DNA of 64,000 bases, taken from NCBI RefSeq assembly GCF_015210005.1, contig NZ_MU158698.1, positions 1,125,009 through 1,189,008 on the forward strand, given 5' to 3'. The notes below the pieces were generated by a model, which was not told the DNA's origin, searched no databases, and saw only the letters and a program-made list of their open reading frames with translations. The DNA comes from Sphingobacterium hungaricum (GTDB lineage: Bacteria; Bacteroidota; Bacteroidia; Sphingobacteriales; Sphingobacteriaceae). The position numbers and the translations under genes were made by a program. This document shows positions 37,732 through 47,518 of this stretch, piece after piece. Positions within the stretch are counted from its first letter, which is position 1, and every line of letters starts with the position of its first letter.

Positions 37732-37986
37732 ATGAATGAGACAAATGAAAAGAAAATTACTTCGCTTGATCTTGATGAAAAGTTATATACTTACTTAGAG
37801 AATCTTGCGAAGCAGCAAAACACAAGTATAGCTAGGTACATTGAGACTGTTTTGATTGATGCGACGAACTTTAAATTCCCGAATGAGGAGACAAAGTTTG
37901 CTATCGAAGAATTTAAAAAGGAAAAACCTGATTTAAAAGGTTATACTGATATTGATAAATTATTCGACGACTTATCTCTGAACTAG
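37732..37986 (+). CDS. small ribbon-helix-helix-like protein (orphan antitoxin-like)
   Basis: 84 residues: ITSLDLDEKLYTYLENLAKQ followed by QNTSIARYIETVLIDAT, which looks like the strand-helix-helix of a ribbon-helix-helix DNA-binding dimer. The acidic, lysine-rich tail (NEETKFAIEEFKKEKPDLKG) resembles the toxin-binding end of such antitoxins. No toxin gene accompanies it: the next gene is convergent, with only 5 bp between the two stop codons. TAATTTTG at 37706-37713 could be its -7 element. Function is inference only. Confidence 0.6.
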   Translation: MNETNEKKITSLDLDEKLYTYLENLAKQQNTSIARYIETVLIDATNFKFPNEETKFAIEEFKKEKPDLKGYTDIDKLFDDLSLN

Positions 37987-37991
37987 ATTTT

Positions 37992-38885
37992 CTACAATCC
38001 AATCTCCCAAACCTTTACTGTTTTATCATCACTGACAGTATATAAATAGCTATTCCAAAGAATATTATTGATGGATAAGCTATGGCTTTCATAGCCTTTA
38101 TCGCGGGAGATATTTTTTAACAATGCCAAGGAATCTTTATCCCAGATTTTAAACGTTTTATCACGGCTTGCTGTCGCGATAAATGGAAAATCTGGATGTT
38201 TCACAATGCCATATACCGTAAACATATGCGGGACAATGGATTTGCGAATTGAAAAATCTGCACGATTCAACTGATGCAATTTGGCATCCCTTCCACCGGA
38301 AAACAGGTATTCTTTATCAAACAGCAAACTCGTAACGGGCAATTCATGCAATTGGTTTTGGTAAATGGATTCATAATCACGTGCATCATAGATGTACACA
38401 AATCCATTTTTATCTCCAAAGGCAACTTGTTGCTCATCATCAGAAATAGCAATGGACCTCACGGTCGTAGGCGAAACTTTGAAGCGATATTTTAATTGAA
38501 AATCTTCTGAATTCAATACGTATGCATAACCCTCTTCGCCTATGGCAATCACCTCGGGTTTGGAGCTAAATGATTGGATCGCAAACAACGCGCCTTGATT
38601 GGTTTTAAATTTTGCAAGCAACTTTTGTTCATTGACATCGATAAACATCAATTCTCCTGAACGAAGACCTACCGCAAGAATATTGCTATTTGGCAAGCGG
38701 TGAATCACATATACCGATGAGTCAACAGCGCATAAAATCCGTTTGAACTTCAGTGTTTTCACATCCCATTCAACGATTCCTTTGTCGTTCCCTCCTGTAA
38801 AAATGCTTTGCTGGTCTTCAGACGATTCAATCGCAAAAATTGGATTCTGATGTCCTGTCAATGTGGCTTTTAAAACTATATCCAT
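37992..38885 (-). CDS. WD40 repeat protein
   Basis: A 297-residue beta-propeller of about seven WD40 blades, recognisable by GHQNPIFAIESSEDQQSIFT with GGNDKGIVEWD, TVRSIAISDDEQQVAFGDKN with GFVYIYDA, IATASRDKTFKIWD and TVSDDKTVKVWEI. It has no signal peptide and no extra domain, so it is a cytosolic scaffold of unknown partner. I start it at ATG 38885 (MDIVLKATLTGHQN). A longer frame to 38930 would run through the hisIE terminator and encode nothing family-like. It lies downstream of the his genes but beyond their terminator. Confidence 0.88.
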   Translation of the reverse strand: MDIVLKATLTGHQNPIFAIESSEDQQSIFTGGNDKGIVEWDVKTLKFKRILCAVDSSVYVIHRLPNSNILAVGLRSGELMFIDVNEQKLLAKFKTNQGALFAIQSFSSKPEVIAIGEEGYAYVLNSEDFQLKYRFKVSPTTVRSIAISDDEQQVAFGDKNGFVYIYDARDYESIYQNQLHELPVTSLLFDKEYLFSGGRDAKLHQLNRADFSIRKSIVPHMFTVYGIVKHPDFPFIATASRDKTFKIWDKDSLALLKNISRDKGYESHSLSINNILWNSYLYTVSDDKTVKVWEIGL

Positions 38886-38895
38886 GCTATTAAAA

Positions 38896-38925
38896 TAAAA
38901 AAATGCTGCAAAACTTACAGCATTT
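38896..38925 (-). terminator. intrinsic terminator of the his gene train
   Basis: On the minus strand AAATGCTG and CAGCATTT form an 8-bp perfect stem with a 9-nt loop, followed by a run of seven T. It begins 29 bp after the hisIE stop and directly precedes the WD40 start codon. Confidence 0.9.
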
Positions 38926-38953
38926 CCCATTGTATTTTTTGTGCTGACAAAAA

Positions 38954-39538
38954 TTATTGATGCCTGCCTTCTAAATTTTTTGCTATCGTTTCCAAACTTA
39001 ATCCTTTTTCTTTCAACAGAAGCAACAAGTGAAAAACTAAATCCGAGCTTTCATTAATCAAATCAGTTTCGGTCTCATTTAAAGCGGCGATAACTGTTTC
39101 AACAGCTTCCTCACCTACTTTTTGAGCAATTTTATTTAATCCTTTTGTGCGCAAAGAGTTAACATAAGACCCTTCTTGCGGATTATCGATTCGCTGCTGA
39201 ATCACGCGCTCCAATTGCAAAATAAAATTTTGGTTGTATTCGGTATTGAAGCAACTTCTTGAGCCTGTATGGCAAGTTGGCCCTTTGGGTTCAACAAATA
39301 AAAGCAACGTATCTTGGTCGCAATCGATATGGTAAGAACGCAATTCCAAAAAATTTCCGCTCTCCTCGCCTTTCGTCCACAACCTGTTTTTACTTCTTGA
39401 ATAAAACGTAACTCTCTTTTCGGCAAGTGTCTTTTCCCAAGCCTCTTCATTCATATAGCCTAACATCAGCACTTCCAATGTTTGAAAATCCTGAATGATA
39501 ACGGGAACTAAACCTGCACTTTTATCAAAATCAATCAT
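38954..39538 (-). CDS. hisIE: bifunctional phosphoribosyl-AMP cyclohydrolase / phosphoribosyl-ATP pyrophosphatase
   Basis: 194 residues catalysing steps two and three of histidine synthesis. The HisI half (about 1-105) has [35 protein letters not shown] and CHTGSRSCF with zinc-binding cysteines. The HisE half (about 110-194) has [14 protein letters not shown] and [16 protein letters not shown]. The fusion is usual in Bacteroidetes and enterics. It is the last gene of the his train, 14 bp after hisF, and is closed by the terminator at 38896-38925. Confidence 0.96.
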   Translation of the reverse strand: MIDFDKSAGLVPVIIQDFQTLEVLMLGYMNEEAWEKTLAEKRVTFYSRSKNRLWTKGEESGNFLELRSYHIDCDQDTLLLFVEPKGPTCHTGSRSCFNTEYNQNFILQLERVIQQRIDNPQEGSYVNSLRTKGLNKIAQKVGEEAVETVIAALNETETDLINESSDLVFHLLLLLKEKGLSLETIAKNLEGRHQ

Positions 39539-39552
39539 AGTATATTCTTAAA

Positions 39553-40305
39553 TTATCGTGCGATAATTTTATTTCTTCTTAACGTTTCTTTGAGCTCCGG
39601 AATCAATATTTCGCCATAATGAAATACTGACGCAGCCAAAGCAGCATCCACTTCTGCTTGCTGAAATACATCAACAAAATCTTGCTGACTGCCAGCGCCA
39701 CCAGAAGCAATAATCGGAATGGTCAACGTATCATTGATTTTTTTCAGCAATGAGCAATCGAAGCCATTCTTTGTGCCATCATGGTCCATAGATGTCAGCA
39801 GGATTTCTCCAGCGCCTCGGCTTTCGGCTTCTTTAATCCAATCTTCTGTTTGGATTTCAGTCTTATCTCTACCGCCTCGCAGATACACCCAATTTTTACC
39901 CTCCGAAAAACGAGTATCGACCGCGATAACAACGAACTGTCGGCCAAATGTATTTGCTAATTCGTCAATTAATTTTGGATTGCGAACCGCAGCAGAATTG
40001 ATTGAAATTTTATCCGCTCCCGAATTCAATAGGATTTCAGCATCAGCCAATTCATTGATTCCTCCACCGATGGTAAATGGAATATTGACTTGACGAGCAA
40101 CAGATTTCACTAAATCAATGGTTGTTTTGCGCCCTTCATGAGTCGCGGTGATGTCCAAAAAGACCAATTCATCAGCTCCTTGCTGGGAATATTGCCAAGC
40201 TAGCTCCACAGGGTCGCCCGCATCGCGCAAATCGACAAAGTTCACACCTTTTACCGTGCGACCATCTTTGACATCCAGACAAGGAATTATTCTCTTCGCT
40301 AACAT
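39553..40305 (-). CDS. hisF: imidazole glycerol phosphate synthase, cyclase subunit
   Basis: A 250-residue (beta/alpha)8 barrel using ammonia from HisH to make imidazole glycerol phosphate and AICAR. Catalytic Asp11 is in [15 protein letters not shown] and the second Asp in VVIAVDTRF (about residue 130). Phosphate-binding loops FTIGGGI and IIASGGAGS are present. The start codon follows the hisA stop with no spacing, so translation is coupled. Confidence 0.97.
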   Translation of the reverse strand: MLAKRIIPCLDVKDGRTVKGVNFVDLRDAGDPVELAWQYSQQGADELVFLDITATHEGRKTTIDLVKSVARQVNIPFTIGGGINELADAEILLNSGADKISINSAAVRNPKLIDELANTFGRQFVVIAVDTRFSEGKNWVYLRGGRDKTEIQTEDWIKEAESRGAGEILLTSMDHDGTKNGFDCSLLKKINDTLTIPIIASGGAGSQQDFVDVFQQAEVDAALAASVFHYGEILIPELKETLRRNKIIAR

Positions 40306-41058
40306 TTAAAAATTAATCAGCGATTTCAGATTCCAATCCTTGATTTCTTCAATCGTAATGTGGTTTTCATAGATCGCTTTACCCACGACGCATGATTCCA
40401 TATTTCCTAACTGATGAAGCGCTTCGATATCTTTCATCGATGAAATTCCACCAGAACCAATCAGCTTAATAATTGGAGAATGGTCTAACAGCTTTTTATA
40501 AAGCTCAATACCTGCGCCTCCAAGTTTTCCATCTTTACTGATGTCTGTACATAAGAAACGGAAAAAGCCCAAGCTTAAACATTTGTCAATGTATTCAATC
40601 AATTTAATGGGTGAGCTTTCTAACCAACCTGAATATTTGATGACTTCATCCAAAACATCAATAGCAATCACAATGTGGTCCGCATATTTCACACGACCTT
40701 CATTCAATGTGCTCAGTTCTTGTAAGAAATCTGGATTTGTAATCGCCTGTGTGCCGACAATTACTCGGTATACGCCAGCATCGATTAATTCTTTGACTTT
40801 TTCAATGCTACGGACACCTCCGCCATACTGAATTTTCATTGGGCTTTTTTTCAAAATATCGAACAGATATTCTCTATTTGAAAAGTCCCCTTTTGCACCG
40901 TTTAAATCAATGATGTGAACGATTTCTGTGCCATTCGCATAATATTTTTCGATTTGCTCTTCTAAAGAAATCTCATATTTGGTGACATCATCGTAATTTC
41001 CTTCTCTTAGACGGACAACATTGCGGTCCAAAACATCAATTGCGGGTATAATATACAT
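40306..41058 (-). CDS. hisA: phosphoribosylformimino-5-aminoimidazole carboxamide ribotide isomerase
   Basis: A 250-residue (beta/alpha)8 barrel performing the Amadori rearrangement that yields [25 protein letters not shown] holds catalytic Asp8; the second Asp is in [20 protein letters not shown] and LIGSGGISS are the phosphate loops. It ends flush with hisF and starts 24 bp after hisH. It is related to HisF by ancient duplication, as the shared loops show. Confidence 0.96.
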   Translation of the reverse strand: MYIIPAIDVLDRNVVRLREGNYDDVTKYEISLEEQIEKYYANGTEIVHIIDLNGAKGDFSNREYLFDILKKSPMKIQYGGGVRSIEKVKELIDAGVYRVIVGTQAITNPDFLQELSTLNEGRVKYADHIVIAIDVLDEVIKYSGWLESSPIKLIEYIDKCLSLGFFRFLCTDISKDGKLGGAGIELYKKLLDHSPIIKLIGSGGISSMKDIEALHQLGNMESCVVGKAIYENHITIEEIKDWNLKSLINF

Positions 41059-41082
41059 AATACTAAGGTTGTTCTAATCTGA

Positions 41083-41673
41083 TTAAATTTTTGAAAAATT
41101 AAGTAATAACTGCTCTCCGTCACGGCCTGATTTTTCCGGATGAAATTGAACAGCATAAAAATTATTTTTCCATATAGCTGCCGAAAATTTTACTCCATAA
41201 TCGCAGCTTGCACTTGTAAAGCTATTATCGAATTCAATAAAATATGAATGTACAAAGTAAAAATAAGCATTATTGGATATTTCTTTAAAAATCGGACAAT
41301 CATTTTCCAATTCTACGCTATTCCATCCAACATGAGGAATTTTTAAATCGATGCGATTTGCAAAATGTAACGTCTTCAACGGGAAATGGTTAAGCATAGG
41401 TGCATTGCCTTCTTCTGAAAACGAAGTCAACAGTTGCATGCCCACACAAATCCCCAAAACAGGTTTCGTCAATGTTTTAATTGCATCGGCTAATCCTGAA
41501 TCTTCTAATTTCTTCATTGCGACAGCCGCATGACCCACTCCCGGAATAATAATCCGTTCGTATTTATCGAAATCTGCCTCCTGATTAATCATTCCAAAGG
41601 GAATATTCAATCGCTCAAGAGTTGCAGTTAACGAAAATATATTTCCTGCTCCGTAATTAACAATGCCAATCAT
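41083..41673 (-). CDS. hisH: imidazole glycerol phosphate synthase, glutamine amidotransferase subunit
   Basis: 196 residues, class I glutamine amidotransferase that feeds ammonia to HisF. The triad is visible: Cys in VLGICVGMQLL (about residue 76), and His and Glu in VQFHPEKSG near the C-terminus. The start MIGIVNYGAGNIFSL is typical. It sits 18 bp after hisB in the train. Confidence 0.96.
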   Translation of the reverse strand: MIGIVNYGAGNIFSLTATLERLNIPFGMINQEADFDKYERIIIPGVGHAAVAMKKLEDSGLADAIKTLTKPVLGICVGMQLLTSFSEEGNAPMLNHFPLKTLHFANRIDLKIPHVGWNSVELENDCPIFKEISNNAYFYFVHSYFIEFDNSFTSASCDYGVKFSAAIWKNNFYAVQFHPEKSGRDGEQLLLNFSKI

Positions 41674-41691
41674 TTATTTCTCTATGTTAAA

Positions 41692-42831
41692 TTACAATAC
41701 ACCTTTTGTGCTTGGCAATTGCATATTGTCAGCATCTCTTCTAACTGCCTTTTTTATTGATTTGGCAAAAGCCTTGAAAATAGCTTCAATTTTATGATGC
41801 TCATTTTCACCTTCTGCTTTGATATTCAAATTTGATTTTGATGCATCTGAAAAAGATTTGAAGAAATGGAAAAACATTTCCGTTGGCATATCTCCAATCT
41901 TCTCACGCTTAAATTCAGCATCCCAAACAATCCAGTTTCGTCCGCCAAAATCTAGAGCAACCTGTGCCAAACAATCATCCATCGGCAAGGTGTACGAATA
42001 GCGTTCGATTCCGCGCTTATCTCCCAGAACTTGTAAGAATATTTCGCCTAAAGCAATTCCTGTATCTTCGATGGTATGGTGCTCATCGATATGAAGGTCT
42101 CCTTTTGCTTTTATTGTCAAGTCCAAATTTCCATGACGTGCCAATTGGTCCAGCATGTGGTCGAAAAACGGAAGCCCTGTTTCAATCGACGATTTTCCAG
42201 AACCGTCCAAATTCAATTCGATAAAAATATCGGTTTCGTTTGTTTTGCGATGATGCGTGCCCGTACGAGTTCCTAATTTCAAGAACTCATAGATTGCTTT
42301 CCAATCTGATGATTCAAGAGCAACAGTCTGCGCTTCAATTTCAAGTTTTTCAGCCTGACCTAAGGTATCGTTGTTGCGCAACCAGATGGCTTTAGCGCCT
42401 AAATTCTGGGCTAAGCGAACATCATTGATGCGGTCGCCGATAACAAATGAATTTGCCAAGTCGTATTTAGCTCCATCGAAATACTCTCCAAGCAAACCAA
42501 TTCCTGGCTTACGAGTCGGTGCATTTTCATGTGGAAAAGTACGGTCTATATGCTCATTTGCAAAGACTACACCTTCGCCAGCAAATGTATTTTTAATAAA
42601 TTCATGAACTGGCCAAAAATTTTCTTCAGGATGAGAATCAGTTCCTAAACCATCTTGATTGGTCACTAAAACCAATTCGAAATCGAGTTCTTTGGCGATT
42701 CTCGGTAAATATTGCAACGCACCAGGGTAAAATTGCAACTTGGCGAAAGAGTCAATCTGTTCGTCTTCCGGTTCGGTAATCATTGTTCCATCGCGGTCGA
42801 TAAATAAAACTCTTTTTGCTTTATCTGACAT
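41692..42831 (-). CDS. hisB: bifunctional histidinol-phosphatase / imidazoleglycerol-phosphate dehydratase
   Basis: 379 residues. The N-terminal HAD phosphatase (about 1-165) has [12 protein letters not shown] with the nucleophile Asp and the KPGIGLL and [12 protein letters not shown] motifs. The C-terminal dehydratase (about 190-379) has [44 protein letters not shown] and a matching second HHKIE, which bind the two Mn ions. It performs steps seven and nine of the pathway. It is 12 bp after hisC. The fusion is shared with enterics and many Bacteroidetes. Confidence 0.97.
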   Translation of the reverse strand: MSDKAKRVLFIDRDGTMITEPEDEQIDSFAKLQFYPGALQYLPRIAKELDFELVLVTNQDGLGTDSHPEENFWPVHEFIKNTFAGEGVVFANEHIDRTFPHENAPTRKPGIGLLGEYFDGAKYDLANSFVIGDRINDVRLAQNLGAKAIWLRNNDTLGQAEKLEIEAQTVALESSDWKAIYEFLKLGTRTGTHHRKTNETDIFIELNLDGSGKSSIETGLPFFDHMLDQLARHGNLDLTIKAKGDLHIDEHHTIEDTGIALGEIFLQVLGDKRGIERYSYTLPMDDCLAQVALDFGGRNWIVWDAEFKREKIGDMPTEMFFHFFKSFSDASKSNLNIKAEGENEHHKIEAIFKAFAKSIKKAVRRDADNMQLPSTKGVL

Positions 42832-42843
42832 GTTTTATTCTTA

Positions 42844-43899
42844 CTATAAATTATAAAATTCTTTTATTTCTGAAACCACTTGCTGGTTTTCTTCCGTCTT
42901 TCCTACAGTGATGCGAAGACAGCCTTCACATAGCTCTACTTTGGAACGGTCGCGAACAATGATTCCTTTAGCGACCAATGCATCATAAACTGCGCGCGGA
43001 CTTTGCATACGCACAAGGATAAAATTAGCATCGGAATCAAAAACATGTTCAATTTGCTCAATTTCCGCAAGCTCTTTCACTAACCATTCCCGCTCATTCA
43101 CAGTTTCGCGAATCCAATTATTTACTTGGTCTACTTTTTCTAAAGCTTCCAACACTAGATTCTGAGTCGCCTGATTAATGTTATAAGGCGGTTTGATTTT
43201 GTTAAAAATGGCAATAATCTCTTTGCTCGAAAAAGCCATTCCTAATCGTAAGGCGGCCAAACCCCAAGCTTTCGATAGGGTTTGCAAAATAACCAAGTTC
43301 TGAAACTCGGCTAGCTCCTGAGTGAATGATTTTTGTCTGGAGAAATTGATATAGGCTTCATCAATAACGACAATTCCATCGAAATTCGTCAAGATGGTTT
43401 CGATATCCTGGCGATTAATGCTATTTCCAGTCGGGTTATTTGGTGAACAGATAAAGATTAATTTGGTATTGCCATCAATCTGGTCTGCGATTTTATCCAA
43501 GTCCAATTGAAAATTTGCGGTCAGGTTTACTTTACGGATTTCAACATCGTTAATATTCGCCGAAACCTCATACATCCCATAAGTTGGCGGAACTAAAATC
43601 ACATTGTCCACACCCGGTTTGCAAAAAGCACGATACAGAATATCAATGGCTTCATCACTTCCATTTCCAAGAAAAATATTTTCCGCAGGAATTCCTTTTA
43701 TTTCCGTTAATTTCTTTTTTACTTTTAACTGTAAAGGGTCTGGATAGCGATTGAAGTCATTTGGCAATGGAGAGCCAAAAGCATTTTCATTTGCATCCAA
43801 TAACACAGATGCTTCTCCTTTAAATTCATCTCTTGCAGATGAATAAGGAACTAATTTTTTTATATTTTCTCTTGTAAGTCTATTTAAGTCAAAAGACAT
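42844..43899 (-). CDS. hisC: histidinol-phosphate aminotransferase
   Basis: A 351-residue PLP enzyme of fold type I, turning imidazole acetol phosphate into histidinol phosphate. Motifs: LDANENAFGSPLP, FLGNGSDEAIDIL, FICSPNNPTGNSI, VVIDEAYINF, and the PLP-lysine in TLSKAWGLAALRLG. It is the first his gene here, 57 bp after rnz; no hisG or hisD precedes it. I see no leader peptide rich in His codons in that gap. Confidence 0.96.
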   Translation of the reverse strand: MSFDLNRLTRENIKKLVPYSSARDEFKGEASVLLDANENAFGSPLPNDFNRYPDPLQLKVKKKLTEIKGIPAENIFLGNGSDEAIDILYRAFCKPGVDNVILVPPTYGMYEVSANINDVEIRKVNLTANFQLDLDKIADQIDGNTKLIFICSPNNPTGNSINRQDIETILTNFDGIVVIDEAYINFSRQKSFTQELAEFQNLVILQTLSKAWGLAALRLGMAFSSKEIIAIFNKIKPPYNINQATQNLVLEALEKVDQVNNWIRETVNEREWLVKELAEIEQIEHVFDSDANFILVRMQSPRAVYDALVAKGIIVRDRSKVELCEGCLRITVGKTEENQQVVSEIKEFYNL

Positions 43900-43956
43900 G
43901 TCTATGTACTGAATTTATTTTCGAGATGTAAATATGAACAAAAATCTACTAAATTA

Positions 43957-44868
43957 CTAAACTAAAAACCAATTCCCTTCAATTGATAGTTCAGTATGTT
44001 CAAAAACTGACTTTGCTTCGTCCAATAAAGGTGTCAAATCTTTGTAGCGAGCAGAATAATGCCCTAAGAGAAGTTTTTTAACTTGAGCAGTTTTAGCGAC
44101 AGTTGCGGCCTCCAAAGCTGTGGAGTGAAATGTCTGCTGAGCACGCTCTGAGAGTTCATGCAAAAATGTCGATTCATGGTACAATAAGTCTGCACCTTTT
44201 ATGACTTCCAAATAATCATCTACAGGTTTCGTGTCCGAACAGTAGACGTAGCTCCTAGATGATGGAGCTTTGTAAGTCAATTCTTCCGAACGATAAATCG
44301 TTCCTTCTGGACTTGTGTAATCAGCACCCTTTTTGATTCCTGATAGAAAGACTGACGGAATTTTCAATTTCTCAACGGCTTCAATGTTCAACGTCGCGGC
44401 ACGTTTTCCTTCATCAAATCGAAATCCTGTGCAAGGAATCCGATGGGTCAATGGAAAGGACCTAACCGTGAGCATGGCTGTCTTCAGAATGACCTCTTCC
44501 TTTTCGGGATTGGTTGGATGAAAAATCAACTTATAATTGAGATTCGTATCCGAATAATGGAATTGCAAAAGCAAGATTTCCTCCAAAGGAGCCGGTCCAT
44601 ACAAATGCAAATCGGATTTCCGCCCTACTAAATGCATAGAGGACAGCAATCCGACTAATCCCAGATAATGGTCACCATGCAGGTGACTTATAAAAATATG
44701 TGTGATTTTATTGCTCTTAATTCCATAGCGAAAAAGTTGCATCTGCGTAGCTTCCCCACAATCAATCAAAAACAATTGTTCGTTAAAGTTTAGTACCTGA
44801 GCGCTGGGATGGCGCTCGTATATAGGTGTTGCAGAACTATTTCCTAGAATTAAAACCTCAAATTTCAT
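43957..44868 (-). CDS. rnz: ribonuclease Z
   Basis: A 303-residue metallo-beta-lactamase-fold endonuclease that cuts tRNA precursors 3' of the discriminator base. The zinc motif is SHLHGDHYLG (61-70). Other ligands lie in FPLTHRIPCTGFRF, VYCSDTKPVDDY and the HEST-containing LLYHESTFL, with GHYSARYKD near the end. It starts 3 bp after the STAS gene and probably shares its transcript. Confidence 0.95.
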   Translation of the reverse strand: MKFEVLILGNSSATPIYERHPSAQVLNFNEQLFLIDCGEATQMQLFRYGIKSNKITHIFISHLHGDHYLGLVGLLSSMHLVGRKSDLHLYGPAPLEEILLLQFHYSDTNLNYKLIFHPTNPEKEEVILKTAMLTVRSFPLTHRIPCTGFRFDEGKRAATLNIEAVEKLKIPSVFLSGIKKGADYTSPEGTIYRSEELTYKAPSSRSYVYCSDTKPVDDYLEVIKGADLLYHESTFLHELSERAQQTFHSTALEAATVAKTAQVKKLLLGHYSARYKDLTPLLDEAKSVFEHTELSIEGNWFLV

Positions 44869-44871
44869 TCA

Positions 44872-45243
44872 TTATTTCCCCCGCAAATCCAAGCGTATCT
44901 CATTTCCGAAAATCAAATCTTCCGCATTTTCTAAAGATTTAACGATGGTAAAAAACTGTTGTAAATTCGATAGCTCAAGCAAGCCAAGCACTTTGTCATT
45001 TAAACCTGTTAAGATAAAAAGGCCTCCATGTGCTTCACACAATCTGTTTGCTAAAATCCCCATGCGTATTCCATTCTCATCCGCATCTTCCACATTGGAC
45101 AAATCCAACACAATATTGCGCTGTCCGCTTGTGTTTCGCATCATAAATTCTGCTTTTAATTTATTAGCGACATCGCCATCCAAAACTGGAGATAGAGGTT
45201 GTATCACTACGTATCTATCATGTTTATCCACTGTGAATTTCAT
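44872..45243 (-). CDS. STAS domain protein (anti-sigma factor antagonist-like)
   Basis: 123 residues, one STAS domain of the SpoIIAA type: DRYVVIQPLSPVLDGDVANK, NIVLDLSNVEDADENGIRMG, GLFILTGLNDKVLGLLELS. In classical family members a Ser or Thr just after the conserved Asp is phosphorylated by a partner kinase. Here that place reads DADENG, with no Ser, so phospho-switching in the usual way is doubtful. No kinase or sigma factor gene is adjacent. It lies between purC and rnz. Confidence 0.85.
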   Translation of the reverse strand: MKFTVDKHDRYVVIQPLSPVLDGDVANKLKAEFMMRNTSGQRNIVLDLSNVEDADENGIRMGILANRLCEAHGGLFILTGLNDKVLGLLELSNLQQFFTIVKSLENAEDLIFGNEIRLDLRGK

Positions 45244-45265
45244 AGGTTGTTTTCTAAATAGGTTG

Positions 45266-46213
45266 TTAAGATAGTAATTTTAAAGCATTAGTAATATTCG
45301 TCTGCAAGCGAACTTGCACATCTTCGTCTGTAGGATACTGAAATTTTTCGCCCGTTATGTGTTCGTAAAGTTCAATGTAACGTTCTGAAATCGATTGAAC
45401 AATTTCATCTGTCATTTCTGGAACCTGTTGTCCATCTTTGCCCTGAAATCCATTTTCAATCAACCATTGACGTACAAATTCTTTGGAAAGCTGTTTTTGC
45501 TCCTCGTCTTTTTCTTGGCGTTCCGCATAACCATCGGCATAAAAATACCGCGAAGAATCCGGTGTGTGGATTTCATCTATCAAATAGATTTTTCCATCTT
45601 TTTTACCAAATTCGTATTTCGTATCCACCAAAATTAAACCTCTTTCTTTTGCGATTTCTGTTCCGCGCTGGAAAAGTTGTTTCGTGTAATTCTCTAGCTG
45701 CACGTAATCTGCTTCCGAGACAATACCTTGCGCCAGAATTTCTGTGCGAGAAATATCTTCGTCGTGACCAACAGCTGCTTTCGTTGTTGGGGTAATAATA
45801 GGCTCAGGTAATTTGTCGTTCTCTTTCAATCCTTCTGCTAAAACTTCTCCGCACAAAATCCTTCCGCCGTCGCGGTAGGTTCTCCAAGCGTGTCCCGAAA
45901 GGTAGCCACGGATGACCATTTCTACTTTAAAAGGTTCGCAAGTATGACCGATAGTTACGCTGGGGTCAGGAACAGCAACCACCCAATTCGGAATAATGTC
46001 TGCCGTTGCTTTCAAGAATTTAGATGCGATTTGGTTCAGCACCTGTCCTTTGTATGGAATCGGTTTCGGAAGAACAACATCAAATGCCGAAATCCTATCC
46101 GAAGCTACCATAACTAAATATTCATTCGCTATCGTATACACGTCACGAACTTTACCGCGATAAAAAGCGGTCTGATTCTCAAAATTAAAATTTGTTTCTT
46201 TTATTGCATTCAT
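45266..46213 (-). CDS. purC: phosphoribosylaminoimidazole-succinocarboxamide synthase (SAICAR synthetase)
   Basis: 315 residues, of the longer form of the enzyme. It joins CAIR and aspartate with ATP in purine synthesis. Motifs: [10 protein letters not shown] (ATP-binding region), [41 protein letters not shown] and [14 protein letters not shown]. It follows phoH by 26 bp and precedes the STAS gene by 22 bp. Purine and histidine pathways share AICAR, so neighbourhood with the his genes is metabolically sensible. Confidence 0.97.
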   Translation of the reverse strand: MNAIKETNFNFENQTAFYRGKVRDVYTIANEYLVMVASDRISAFDVVLPKPIPYKGQVLNQIASKFLKATADIIPNWVVAVPDPSVTIGHTCEPFKVEMVIRGYLSGHAWRTYRDGGRILCGEVLAEGLKENDKLPEPIITPTTKAAVGHDEDISRTEILAQGIVSEADYVQLENYTKQLFQRGTEIAKERGLILVDTKYEFGKKDGKIYLIDEIHTPDSSRYFYADGYAERQEKDEEQKQLSKEFVRQWLIENGFQGKDGQQVPEMTDEIVQSISERYIELYEHITGEKFQYPTDEDVQVRLQTNITNALKLLS

Positions 46214-46239
46214 TGCACTAGGTGCTTTATTTGTATAAA

Positions 46240-47217
46240 TTAAATATCTCCGTAAGCTTCTAAAATCCGCTTCACTAATTTGTGGCGTACCACATCCGCA
46301 CCGCTTAGGTAAATCATTTCGATACCTTCGATGTTGTCCAACAATTTAACCGCAGTAACTAATCCAGACTGGATTTTCTTTGGTAAATCGACCTGGGTCA
46401 TATCACCGGTAACGATGAATTTGGCCGAAGGCCCCATGCGTGTCAGGAACATTTTCAATTGCAGTTCTGTCGCATTTTGTGCTTCATCCAGAATCACAAA
46501 ACAGTTATCCAACGTACGCCCGCGCATAAACGCCAAAGGTGCAACTTCAATCGTTCGGTTTTCTAAATATCCTTTCAGCTTTTCTGCTGGAATCATATCA
46601 TCCAATGCATCGTATAATGGACGCAAATAAGGGTCGACTTTTTCTTTTAAATCTCCGGGCAGAAAACCCAAATTTTCACCCGCTTCAACTGCAGGACGTG
46701 TAAGAATAATGCGTTTGATTTCCTTATTCCTTAATGCACGAACAGCTAAAGCAACGGCAGTATAGGTTTTACCTGTTCCCGCAGGACCAATCGCAAAAAG
46801 GATGTCGTTTTTCTCAATGCTATCGACCATTCTGCGCTGGTTCGGTGTGCGCGCGCGGACAATGATTCCATTCGGTCCGTACACGATAGGCTCTCCCTTA
46901 AACGTTGCCGGAGCACCCTCCTTTCCCGCATCAGCCACAGGCTTTTCGGCTTTCGGATGCGCAGGCACTACGCCTAGCAAATCCTCTAGTTCTAATGAAG
47001 AAAGCGATTGGAATTTTTGAATGTGTTCTAAAATCTTCTCAAAAATTTCATCAAACAGCTTTTGCTCCTGTTCCTCCCCTAAGACTTTTAGTTCGTTCCC
47101 TCGAGCTACTAAACGGATTTTCGGAAATCTCCTTTTGATAAATTCGAAATTCTCGTTTTGAGCACCCCATAATGTCACTAAGTTGACATCATCTAAGTTG
47201 ATTAATATTTCGTTCAA
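46240..47217 (-). CDS. PhoH family ATPase
   Basis: 325 residues with an N-terminal KH-like region ([20 protein letters not shown]) and a P-loop ATPase domain: Walker [15 protein letters not shown] (about residues 143-156), Walker [11 protein letters not shown], and [14 protein letters not shown]. PhoH-like proteins of this type are linked to RNA handling and ribosome maturation, but the precise job is unsettled. It is the first gene of the minus-strand train phoH-purC-STAS-rnz-his. Confidence 0.9.
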   Translation of the reverse strand: MNEILINLDDVNLVTLWGAQNENFEFIKRRFPKIRLVARGNELKVLGEEQEQKLFDEIFEKILEHIQKFQSLSSLELEDLLGVVPAHPKAEKPVADAGKEGAPATFKGEPIVYGPNGIIVRARTPNQRRMVDSIEKNDILFAIGPAGTGKTYTAVALAVRALRNKEIKRIILTRPAVEAGENLGFLPGDLKEKVDPYLRPLYDALDDMIPAEKLKGYLENRTIEVAPLAFMRGRTLDNCFVILDEAQNATELQLKMFLTRMGPSAKFIVTGDMTQVDLPKKIQSGLVTAVKLLDNIEGIEMIYLSGADVVRHKLVKRILEAYGDI

Positions 47218-47439
47218 ATTATATATTTATTAGTACAAAATTTGCTAAAAGTTCTCTTCTGTATTTTGCAATAAATATATCAAAATAAGATGGAACTATC
47301 GGGTAAAATTCTAATGATTTAAAATTTTTGTAAATAAAATAAATAGATTGTCGTCAAAAGTACAAACTATATTTTACGGATTAAATAGCGGTCTTACATA
47401 ATTAATCAAGAAATAGAAGTATACGACAATAGATTTTAT

Positions 47440-47447
47440 TATTTTTG
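47440..47447 (+). promoter_or_regulatory. probable -7 element for the SAM hydrolase gene
   Basis: TATTTTTG matches TAnnTTTG. No convincing -33 element is seen. Transcription would start near 47454, leaving a leader of about 72 nt that contains the hairpin at 47478-47518. Confidence 0.45.
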
Positions 47448-47477
47448 CACTCGTAGGAATAGGATTTAGCATCGAAT

Positions 47478-47518
47478 TTCCATAAGCTGAAGCACTAACA
47501 ACTTCATTCTTTATGGAA
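47478..47518 (+). promoter_or_regulatory. leader hairpin just before the SAM hydrolase start codon
   Basis: The outer stem TTCCATAA / TTATGGAA (8 bp, perfect) and inner stem TGAAG / CTTCA (5 bp) enclose a 9-nt loop. The structure ends 7 nt before ATG 47526, so it could hide or expose the ribosome landing region. It does not resemble a known SAM riboswitch class. Confidence 0.5.

Noticed and set aside
38886..38930. Longer start for the WD40 protein
   Set aside because: The extra codons lie in the hisIE terminator and match nothing in the propeller.
43900..43956. Histidine leader peptide/attenuator before hisC
   Set aside because: The gap is 57 bp, has no run of His codons and no terminator-antiterminator pair.
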